A DNA stretch of 64,000 nt, taken from Adiantum capillus-veneris. Lineage: Eukaryota; Streptophyta; Polypodiopsida; Polypodiales; Pteridaceae. This document shows positions 1-8,314 of the stretch, piece after piece. Position numbers and translations under genes: made by a program. The DNA lies in NCBI GenBank assembly GCA_014529385.2, contig CM043970.1, positions 62,485,496-62,549,495 on the forward strand, read 5' to 3'. The notes under the pieces were generated by a model, which worked only from the letters and a program-made list of their open reading frames with translations, did not search any database and was not told where the DNA came from. Each line of letters starts with the position of its first letter. The stretch's first letter is position 1.

Positions 1-39
1 CCTAGCTCAGTCGCTCGTTCGATCAGTAGAGAGATAGGG

Positions 40-46
40 AAGTGGG

Positions 47-100
<54 letters not shown>

Positions 101-127
101 GAAATAGCTAGAGAGATAGAGAAAGGG

Positions 128-224
<97 letters not shown>

Positions 225-290
225 GAAAGTGAAGAGCGAGACAGAGAGAGAGAGATAGGAAAATAAGGAAATAGAGAGAGAAAGAGAGAT

Positions 291-337
<47 letters not shown>

Positions 338-345
338 GATCGAGA
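40..345. repeat. Compound (GA)n / (TA)n microsatellite block
   Basis: Several long (GA)n tracts (about 51-97, 167-222, 291-334) flank a (TA)n tract at about 134-169, with short interruptions. Any open frame across it is a Ser-Leu or Tyr-Ile translation artefact. Confidence 0.95.
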
Positions 346-365
346 GAGAAAGAGAGATCGAGATC

Positions 366-642
366 GCTTTTTTGAGCATGAACCATGCAAGGCTTCTGAA
401 TCTTTCTCAAGTTGCTCATCCATCTCCACATTATCTTCTGGCTTGGACATGGAGGCCCCGTCCGGTTTACAATCAGGTAGAAAACTTTCATTGGGCTGAG
501 AACTTCCATGGCTTGTGCATGTGGTGAAAAAAACACCAGGATGGGCATAATAACCTTGGAAAAACCTGTGCAAAAATTTGCAAATAGACGGAACATTACA
601 AAAATGGTCATGCTTTAATATATGATTCATCAAGTGCGGCAT
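366..642 (-). other. Unassigned open fragment of about 90 codons
   Basis: A minus-strand open frame starts at an ATG at 640-642 and reads about 92 non-repetitive residues (beginning MPHLMNHILKHDHFCN) before it runs into the GA microsatellite. The composition looks protein-like, with mixed hydrophobic residues, Cys and His, and an acidic stretch near EDNVEMDEQLEKD. I do not recognise a family. No counterpart lies upstream of the other two CACTA transposase copies in the window. It may be a captured exon inside CACTA element C, a remnant of an older repeat, or chance. Confidence 0.25.
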
Positions 643-719
643 TGGAAAGCTTTCTCTGATAGGCTACCTCGGAATGGAGGCAGGTGGGTTCGTAGACAGA
701 GAAGAAACTATGGAACTAA

Positions 720-915
720 AAGAGGAAAAGGGGTTTTGCCTGCTACATGCATTGCCATGTACACCTGGGAGTGCACGTATGTGTCTACCCATATAGGATT
801 TGACCAATAAAGACGAGATTTTGACCCGGTGGTCCTAATCTCCGTACACCTATGGACTAAGGTGTACGGAGATTGGGCAAGACTAGAGAATGCGAGGTAG
901 TTTACATTGTGAGGA

Positions 916-980
<65 letters not shown>
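720..980 (+). promoter_or_regulatory. Conserved CACTA upstream block with 15-bp hairpin and (TA)n
   Basis: This block matches 25485-25680 and 29655-29855, each lying just upstream of a tnp2-type gene. All three copies share a CCAATAAAGACGAGAT-like core. They also share an inverted repeat (here 837-851 with 860-874, perfect 15-bp arms, 8-nt loop) and a microsatellite immediately downstream, which is (TA)n at 917-980 here. It is probably the promoter or 5' leader of the transposase gene. Confidence 0.7.
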
Positions 981-984
<4 letters not shown>

Positions 985-1507
985 CAACATTCATAATCAT
1001 TGTAGATGGCAATGTCATCAACTAACATGGAGGAAAAGATTGCATGCTCTGCAAGTATCAAATCCTGCGCAAGCGTAGGATATGTAATGAGCATGTGCAC
1101 AAGTACGGAGAGTTTGCTAGAGAAACCGTACAGAATTTGCGATACGACTCCTACGGAACAGGCATTGATTTCCGCGACATAGCCCCTACATCTAAGAGAG
1201 AGAAAAAAAAGATTATGCATGAAGGTCCGACCAATATAGAGCCATGGACGGAAGTAGAAAAGGGCTTACAGACAGAAGACGACGGCATGGAGGAGATGCT
1301 GGATGCCTTCTTCCAGACAAGCGAGGAGAACGCGAACGAAGCAGCACCAGAAGCCGTGCGCCTATCTCCTGAAGACATGTTGAGGAAGTTGGCACTTTAA
1401 CCGATCTATGAAGGTGCCAAAATATCTGTGCTTCGTACTTGTATGGCGTTTTTGAATCTTCAGTCAGTGTACGGGTGGTCAGATGCAAGCGTCACTCCTT
1501 TGTTTAG

Positions 1508-1588
1508 GTACGTAATTTACAAAAGAGATTTTCCGATTGCAACGGTGATGTGCTCGGAGAGCTTTTTAATTTAATGTGGCTTAAACAG
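1508..1588 (+). other. Intron 1 of CACTA-C transposase (81 nt)
   Basis: Donor TTTAG/GTACGT and acceptor AAACAG/GTTATT. Splicing joins an Arg codon split as AG|G and restores the LFR-LLREQ order seen in copy B, where the equivalent intron is 30518-30612. Confidence 0.8.
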
Positions 1589-2328
1589 GTTATTGCGGGA
1601 GCAACTTCTCCCGGCTGGCAATGAAATGCCCCCCTCCAGGCCAGACGCAAAGCAACTTCTGACCTCAGTTGGCTTGGACTACAACAAGATTCATGCATGT
1701 CCAAATGATTGCATTCTTTTTCGCAATGAATTCGCAGATTGTCTGTCGTGTCCTAAGTGCGGAGCAATGCGCTACAAACAAGATGCAGTTGGCGAGACAG
1801 TGCCAGCTAAAGTGTTGCGGCATTTTCCTATTATTCCTAGGATACAAAGCATGTTTCGTTGTGGTTCCGTTGCAAAGTTGATGTGGTGGCATTCTACGAA
1901 TAGATCCATTGACGCAACATTTAGGGTGCCCGCTCATTTGAAGGCTTGGAGGCACATTGAAGATACCGGGCCACATTTTAAGAGTGAACCACGCAATTTG
2001 CGTTTGGGCATGGCAATGGATGGAGTCAATCCATTTGGCTTGAGAAGCTCATCATGGAGCACTTGGCCTGTGTGCCTTATAAATTACAACCTCCCGCCAT
2101 GGCTTGCTATCAAGAAGGGTCATTTGATTTTAAGTTTGATTGTACCTGGTAAGTTCAAGGCAAAAAACATGGATGTTTATCTAGCTCCACTAGTTGACAA
2201 GCTCTAGGAGTTATGGCATGGGATCGACATAGCAGATGCGATTGAACCAGTAGGACAAAAACATGCAAGGATCCATGGACTTCTTATGTGGACTATGCAT
2301 GATTGGCCAGGATACGGAGAAGCTTCTG

Positions 2329-2407
2329 GTAATGGTTATTGATTTACAAAATTCTCGCTATTCGCAAGCCCTTTGCCTTGGCCTGATTCATGCTTTGATA
2401 TATGCAG
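2329..2407 (+). other. Intron 2 of CACTA-C transposase (79 nt)
   Basis: Donor CTTCTG/GTAATG and acceptor ATGCAG/GACTAA. The equivalent in copy A is 27166-27242. In copy B the acceptor AG has become AA at 31429-31430. Confidence 0.78.
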
Positions 2408-4172
2408 GACTAACAACTTCGGGATACAATGCATGTCCAATTTGCGGGCAGTCTTTGGATGATTTGCAGTCAGTTGGAAAGATGCCAGAGCTGTGGCCTT
2501 TCACCAATGCAGCTGGTCAAACAAAACTTCCAAGAGCGCCATGGGTATTGCTAAAAAATGAAGAGCGACAAGTGAAAAGGGTGATTTCAGAGTTCAGGAC
2601 GCCAACAGGATATATGCGATGTCTCAAGACAGCATTCACCCGTGACGATCAACTGTCAGGGTTGAAATCGCACGACTGACATAAGTTCTTGCCATTCATT
2701 ATTCCAATTGCTATCAAGGGGTGTTTAACGGAGGAAGTGCGGACCTGCATATACAAGATTTCAGAGCTAGTGCGGTGGATCTCTTTCAAGGAGATACGGG
2801 AGGAATCTATTGCAGTCGCAAGGGCTAACTCCATTGAGGCAGTTTGCATGATTGAGAAGTATCTACCCACGAACTGCCTAACTATCCAAATGCACTTGCT
2901 CGTCCATGTAGTAGATGAGGTTGCAGTGGCAGGTACAGTCCACAGCCGTTGGATGTTCTTTCTAGAGCGGTTCATGAAAACACTTAAGGGTTTTGTTCGC
3001 CAAAAAGCGTGTCCAGAGGGGAGCATGGCAGAAGGATGGCTAGTGCAAGAGTCTCTTGTATTGACGACCGAATTTCTATCCGTTTCTGACCCAGAAATGC
3101 CTTGACTGTGGAGCGATGAGGAGGATGCAAGACTGGTGGGAGAGGAGCCGCAAGGGCAAGGGGTGCCGAAGAAAATGAACCTGGCCATGTGAAAAAAGAT
3201 CATGAAGTTCTGTATACTAAATTCAGCGCCGATGCAAAAATGGCTTGAAAGGTACGAAGAAGAGAAAGAGAGACGCAATATAGAGCGACAGGATTCTAGG
3301 CGAAGTCGAACGACTAGAGGCTTACCCTTGCCAGACTATCTCGCTCCTCTACCTGAATTCCCTACAATGGCATGGTTGGACAAGACAGTGAGAGCAGCTC
3401 GACAGATCGGAGAACCCATATCTCTAGAAGAGGAAGAGCTGGCTATTGGATGTGACTGGAAGTATCATACATACATGGCACTGTGGTCGCATGGAAAGCA
3501 TTTCAGAACACAACAAATTGACTGTAGAAGAAACACGTTTGACAATGGGGTAATGGTTAGTTTCATGCAAAAGAGCAGAGCCAGTGCTAGAGACACGAAT
3601 GAGAGGAATAGAAACCTGGATTACTATGGTCTGGTGTCAGATATCCTGAAAGTAAGCTTCAGGCGGTTTGAGATGTTTTTGTTGGATGTGAAGTGGTTCA
3701 AGGTGATTACTTCTGGTTGCAATGCAACGGTACGCAGAGATGGAAACAAACTTGTGCAAATAGATTCTACAAAGACTTGGACAGATGCGAGCGACACATT
3801 TGCTCTCCCCAACATTGCGAGCAAGTGGTCTTTGTACCGGCCCTTGAGAACGACAATGGTGGTTTGTGTTTCAGGTTGCTACAAGAAATAAACAAGTATT
3901 TGAAGGGCAATATCTCCTGGAGGAAAGTCAGTCAGACGACGTCCATACTACTGTGACATTAGATGAGATGGACAAAGGTATGGTAGAGGAAGCTCACAGA
4001 TATACGAGGGATGACGCAGACGAGCCAGAATTGACACTTGTAGATGAAGATGCAATGGATGAAGGCAATCTGCCAGAACGATTTGGGGCAGAGTTATGTT
4101 TGCAATTAGAGATAGACGATGATACGGTGCAAGATCTTATCGATGATGCCTCACTCGTCGAGGCCTAGGCCT

Positions 4173-4266
4173 GTAAGTGTTTGTGTGAAGAATTTGATTT
4201 AAAATTAAGCTTAAAGTTAATTTAAACAACTGTGTTCTGACGCTTTATTTTACTTTCTTTGTGCAG
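4173..4266 (+). other. Probable intron between the two CACTA-C genes (94 nt)
   Basis: A strong donor (CCT/GTAAGTG) lies 4 nt after the transposase stop codon (4166-4168). A strong acceptor (TTTGTGCAG/GAC) lies 9 nt before the ATG of the second gene (4276). This would join both genes in one transcript or provide a leader intron. En/Spm is known to make its two proteins from alternatively spliced transcripts, so a similar arrangement is an inference here. Confidence 0.55.
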
Positions 4267-4275
4267 GACTTTAGT

Positions 4276-5404
4276 ATGGCAGACGAGATTCCAGATCCCG
4301 CTTCCATGAGTGCAGATGCATTCATGGGCTTCATTACACGGATGACGCCTGCTCAGATGCCAGAGGCTTCTCAGTACTGGGTAGCCAGAGGTACGGGTAC
4401 TACACCTCCAGGCTTCACACCCGAGGGACTGATGCCTAGGGGGGGACGCCTACGGGGTTCAAGACACTTATGGGTACGACGCCTATGGGTATGACGCCTT
4501 ATTCTCCCATCACGACCGCTTCGACACCTAGGGGTGGGGCATAGGCGGGTACGTCCTCATCTCCGCAGCATAGGCGCACTCACCGATCTCGACGATCGTC
4601 AGGTGGAGGTGGAGGTTGCTGTGGAGGAGGGTCCGCAGATGCTTCGACCCCTCCTCGCTCACGACCCCGTCTTACCCAGGCACACCTCTCGACACACCTC
4701 TTGGCACACCTCGGACACCTTGGGGGGCACACGATCCTAGTGCCTCCAAGCTCTATACTGTACGGGGAGATGGTTCTGTTGACATGGATAGAGTCGGGAC
4801 TGAGATGCAACAGCGGATTCGCCAGCTCGTGGAGCTGCAGTTTTCGACCAGCATTCTGACATCTTGGGATCAGCAAGAAAAGGAAAAAGTCACTTACATA
4901 GTGGAGACCATCCTGAGAGAGTACCAGCCTGCTCCGGGTTCTTCCGTTGTTTCGGCGCGGTGGATCAAGGGTGTTGCACGGGACACCATCAAACATCGAC
5001 GAGATGCAGCTCGGAAGGCTTTCAGGACCAGCTCGTCGAAGCCTTCGGGCATTCCACACGAGACGTGGCTGCGAATCAGGGAGGATGAGCGGAAAACGGC
5101 CACGCGGTTCAGACAGCAGCGTGAGGCTGTGCAAGTACGATAGATGACTAGGGGGACATCTCATCTTGGCAGCGGAGGCTTCGACACCTTTCGCTTTGAG
5201 TTTGTGAGTTTCTAATCCAATCTTAACTATGGAGTTTTCTAAAATGCGATGAATCATGTATTCTGATTACTTTGATTTTTGTATAAACACTTAATGTTGC
5301 GATGCATCGAGCTCCATCACGCGAGGAGGAGTCAGATGGATATCGCAGATGTATCTATGAAGTACTGAATGATCTTGAAGCTTCAGGAGAGCCTGTAGAC
5401 TAGG
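4276..5404 (+). pseudogene. CACTA-C second gene (Transposase_24-like / En-Spm accessory protein), broken
   Basis: In CACTA elements the second gene encodes a DNA-binding accessory protein that acts at subterminal repeats. This copy opens with MADEIPDPASMSADAF, then a Thr-Pro-rich repeat region. A patch reading SGGGGGCCGGGSADASTPPR (about 4600-4655) is closely matched in copy B (SRGSGGCCGDAAADASTPPR). A helical C-terminal part follows, ending in SHLGSGGFDTF at about 5160-5190. Frameshifts occur at the G run near 4440-4446 and near 4675, and a stop follows QVR near 5141. After a decayed intron starting at about 5205 (donor TTT/GTGAGT), a final exon (about 5305-5393, RAPSREEE...) corresponds to copy B exon 2. 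The family assignment rests on the HxxGSxxF pattern and gene order; I could not search it. Confidence 0.7.
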
Positions 5405-5589
5405 AGGCCTTATAGTCTCGGTGATCGCTTGAGGTGAGAGGTTAATATGTGTGAGTTGATTTAATTAAGTCAGTATATGTGAAGTAATATCAATACTAAT
5501 TTTGTGAGTTGTCCTATGTGCAGGTTGCGACGCCTAGTCATTAGTGGACCAGATTTCATCTATATGTTTTGTGAGACACAGACACGCTT

Positions 5590-5885
5590 CTGTGTCTCTT
5601 TTTTGTACAAACAGTTAGTGTTCAGATAGTTATTGTTTCCCTTATGGTTATGATTATTGTCATTGTCATTGTATAGACAGTTATTGTTTCTCTTTCTGGT
5701 TATCTTATGGTTATTGTTAATTTTGTTTATAGTGATGGTTATCTGCATTATGGTTTTGATCAAAGTGATTATAGCCGGTTATGGTTTTAAGTTATGGTTA
5801 TTCTTTTAAGTTATGGTTATGGTTCGTTATGGTTATGCTTTTAAGTTATGGTTATGCCTTTCAGTTATCGCTATGCTTTTCAGTT
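5590..5885 (+). repeat. Degenerate GTTATGGTTAT low-complexity repeat
   Basis: Irregular repetition of TTATGGTTAT, TTTTAAGTTATGG and TCATTGTCATTG units between the second gene and the 3' subterminal region of CACTA-C. No coding signal is present. Confidence 0.8.
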
Positions 5886-6054
5886 GGTGCGGTTGTCTTT
5901 CATTGGCCTAAATCTCATGTGAGATCCTACATGGATAGCATGTAGGAGGCGTATACATGATATGGTTTTTTTTGAAAAGTTTATATAAAAACAAAGGGAA
6001 CTTTGTCGAAATTTCTGCGCGCGGGAGCATGGTTGATATTTTGGTGCTGCTCGC

Positions 6055-6144
6055 TTTCTTGGGCAGAGGGCAGGAAGTCTGGCGGTGGCTGTGTCCATCT
6101 TTTAATTGGGCACAGGCCACGATACCTGCCCTCTGCCCAAGAAA
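6055..6144. ncRNA. Long hairpin with 20-bp perfect arms in CACTA-C subterminal DNA
   Basis: Arms at 6055-6074 and 6125-6144 are perfect reverse complements (left arm TTTCTTGGGCAGAGGGCAGG). A second, imperfect stem inside pairs GGTGGCTGTGTCC (6084-6096) with GGGCACAGGCCAC (6108-6120). The roughly 90-nt fold has the size and shape of a plant miRNA precursor, or of an inverted repeat yielding siRNAs. Transcription is not shown. Confidence 0.5.
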
Positions 6145-6154
6145 AACTTTTTCT

Positions 6155-6288
6155 GCTATGGTTGTCGCTATATGCGTCGCTATGCGCATCGCTATACGCG
6201 TGGCTATCATCGTCGCTAATAGCGACTGGTTTCACAGCGACGCATATAGCGACGGGCAGCGTCGATAACACCTTCTTTTTTTGTGGTG
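6155..6288 (+). repeat. CACTA-C 3' subterminal repeats and terminus
   Basis: Repeated motifs related to CGTCGCTAT and ATAGCGACG in both orientations (6170-6265) match the 3' zone of CACTA-B at 36455-36600. Such arrays are binding sites of the accessory protein in this superfamily. The terminus is TTTTTTTGTGGTG ending at 6288. Confidence 0.75.
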
Positions 6289-7295
6289 ACACTCCTCATT
6301 CCGAGAGGGATCTACGATGGAGAGCAGCACAGATCTCGTTCGTTGATCTTGTTGTGAACTACTTTGTGAACTATGTGTGAAGTATACAAGAGGTGTGCAA
6401 GCACTATATGAATGCATATAAACTATTGTGCATACTATGTGTGAACTAGAATGCTGAGCGATGTGAAAGTGATAGGGATTCACCTTTGTGAACAAATTAC
6501 GCATGCTAGTGTATTGTTAGAGTGTTCGGATAGGAATCATAGGGTTGTGAGGGCGACCCCTACATTTTCCTTCCCCCAAGAATTGGATAGCTGAGTTTTT
6601 TTTAAGATCCTCAGCCATAAATCCCTCTTAGGGGAGGGTGTGGGTGTGACTTCCTTTAGAGATCCTCTAAATGAAAAACTTAAGGTTAAAAGTCTTTTAG
6701 AAACAAGAATATAGCTTGCCGCCCACACAAGGTCAGAGTAAGCATCTCTCCCTCCCTCTCTCTCTCGGGTTAAGGAGGAGGGGAGATGTCATGTGGCATT
6801 TCTCCTTGCATCATTGCTCCCCCTCTCTTTAGCACCAAGTTGACATGAGCCTTATATTTCTGCACTTTTGAGTATTAGCCTGTCACCAAAGGTGAGTAGA
6901 AGTAGGGGCACACCATTTTTGAAAAGTGCATAAGAGACATAATCTAGTGAGAACCTATCTCAGTAGACATTGCCTAAATCTTGTTGCATGCTCACCTCGA
7001 TGCATATTTCACAACAAAAAAAACAAAATGCATACGCTTGCAAGGCAAGAAATTCATGAGTTTTCCTGCCTTGGCGACTATAGGAGCAAGTTGAAAGGAA
7101 ATTTGCGTTAGCAGTAGGACTGGTCGACTCCAAGGCAATGGTAGCATTGGCCATTAAATGGAGGGGGGCGACACTAGTTTCTTTTTCTAAATCAAATGTG
7201 GGCATGTAGCAGCCAAATAAGAAAACCGTGTGGCCCATGAGTTCCAAGACTTGACAACATGCTCAACATAAACCGGTTAGAGCTTTAATTAGGCC

Positions 7296-7296
<1 letters not shown>

Positions 7297-7377
<81 letters not shown>
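7297..7377. repeat. (GA)n followed by a 40-base G homopolymer
   Basis: The (GA)n tract runs from 7297 and passes directly into 40 consecutive G residues (7338-7377). The homologous place in R' has only (GA)n (about 40515-40597). Confidence 0.95.
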
Positions 7378-7427
7378 CTAATAATAAAGGATATTAGAGA
7401 TGATTAGAATGTGTTGATCATGCTATT

Positions 7428-7440
7428 GGCTTTGATACCA
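7428..7440 (-). other. Initiator-Met tRNA primer-binding site of element X
   Basis: The minus strand reads TGGTATCAAAGCC, close to the iMet-tRNA complement used by plant LTR elements. Two bases farther the plus strand begins TGATGAGAATGGG, the presumed LTR edge. The same site is at 40650-40662 in R'. Confidence 0.65.
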
Positions 7441-7442
7441 CT

Positions 7443-7988
7443 TGATGAGAATGGGATCGTGCTAGCTAGTGTGGATGAAAGACAAACATAATGCATACAA
7501 GTGTGTGTAGGGTAGATTGTTAAGCGAATTAGCCTTCAAGATAGATTAGCTTGGACTAGGGATTTAATATTCACATTGTTGTAGTGCGTGGTTCAAACTA
7601 CGATAAACGCGTGCAGATAGACTTAAATAAGGTTTAATACATGTATTATTGAGAGTTTAAGAGAGAAGACTACAAATAAGAACACTATTAATTGATACGA
7701 CGATAAGAAACATAAATTCAAGACTTAAGAGATGTTGTTAATTGGTAGGTGATACAACTTAAGATTTTTTATTGCTCTTTTACAATCCCGTTGCATACGC
7801 CCGATTCGACATGCCCTTCGAATTGCAACCCTCGAATCAAAAAACTTCCCCAAGTTGCACCGCCATCCAGTTATTTTGTGCTCCTGACGCTCTTCCCCAC
7901 CTTCCTTTATACTCTCCAAGTACTCTCAAGAATAACGTTTGGCTCTTTGCGGTCGGTTTCCCCAAAACCCTCCCAATAAAATCCAAAA
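7443..7988 (-). mobile_element. Partial LTR of element X (R, left part)
   Basis: Matches 40665-41210 and, from about 7590, 59135-59420. It is interrupted by copia-1 at 7988/7989 and resumes at 22494-22573 after the 5-bp duplication. The remainder present in R' and R'' is missing here. Confidence 0.65.
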
Positions 7989-8267
7989 TGTTGAAGATGA
8001 TGAAACAGGAAACAGAAGGAAGGGAGCAACTCAGAGTAGGAAGAAGATGGAGAAGGAGAAGACACAGAGCTTGCGTACGAGATCTCTGTAGTCTATCTCT
8101 CTGTATTAGAATAATAGAGTATTTACAAACTCGAAGCTACAAAGCTTATATGAGACCCTAAGAGATAAGGTGTCCTTTCACACTTGATGTCCAGGGGGAA
8201 AAGCCCAGTGGGAGAAAAGTGTCCCTGGTGAAGCGCGTATACACACTAACACTTCTACATGTCTACA
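7989..8267 (-). repeat. Copia-1 3' LTR
   Basis: Pairs with 22215-22493. On the minus strand a polypurine tract (CAGGGGGGATT, plus 8268-8278) lies directly before the LTR start TGTAGACATG. Confidence 0.93.
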
Positions 8268-8314
8268 AATCCCCCCTGTAGTGATAGTGTGAATCCGTAC
8301 AAGGTAGTAGATCA

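Larger units (their letters stand above)
1012..4168 (+). pseudogene. CACTA-C tnp2-family transposase, broken
   Basis: The gene would encode the CACTA transposase that binds and cuts element ends. From the start at 1012 (MSS, as in copy B) there is a degenerate N-terminal Cys/His region (CMLCKYQ, EHVHKYGEF) matching the Transpos_assoc type. Next comes the tnp2 core (Transposase_21 family) with HACPNDCILF near 1700, CPKCGAMRY near 1755, GMAMDGVNPFG near 2015, NYNLPPW near 2090 and MWTMHDWPG near 2290. It continues with DUF4218-like (HLLVHVVDE, GTVHSRWMF; 2890-2960) and DUF4216-like (FDVKWFK-type, 3680-3710) regions and an acidic tail. Two introns are visible (1508-1588 and 2329-2407). Breaks are frameshifts near 1040, 1400 and 3860-3880, and stops at 2205-2207, 2677-2679, 3103-3105 and 3190-3192. 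The four stops sit where relatives have Trp, Gln or similar, so most look like C-to-T decay. It is not functional as it stands. Confidence 0.88.
1..6288 (+). mobile_element. CACTA (En/Spm-type) DNA transposon C, 5' end outside the window
   Basis: It carries a tnp2-type transposase gene (1012-4168), a second gene with a HLGSGG motif (4276-about 5400) and a 3' subterminal zone of repeated GTCGCTAT-like motifs (6160-6270). It ends in a pyrimidine run plus GTGGTG at 6288, a slightly decayed version of the TAGTG terminus of this superfamily. The same order occurs in CACTA-B. The sequence after 6288 is repeat R, whose other copy at 39556 has unrelated sequence on its left. This fits insertion of C into R. 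The 5' terminus was not seen. Confidence 0.8.
6289..7442 (-). mobile_element. Repeat R: internal leader of element X (copy 1)
   Basis: Colinear with 39556-40664 (repeat R'), differing by scattered substitutions and small indels. No transposon protein is recognised. A short minus-strand open frame is shared by both copies (6960-7247 here, 40244-40435 there), with KETSVAPLH and EICIEVSMQQDLGN, but I do not recognise it. The block ends at a tRNA primer site, so it is read as the 5' internal region of a minus-strand LTR element. Confidence 0.55.

Noticed and set aside
7-611. Long minus-strand open frames of Ser-Leu and Tyr-Ile repeats
   Set aside because: They are translations of (GA)n and (TA)n microsatellites, open in several frames at once. 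The same applies to frames at 27689-28114, 24416-24733, 59664-59877 and 53006-53284.
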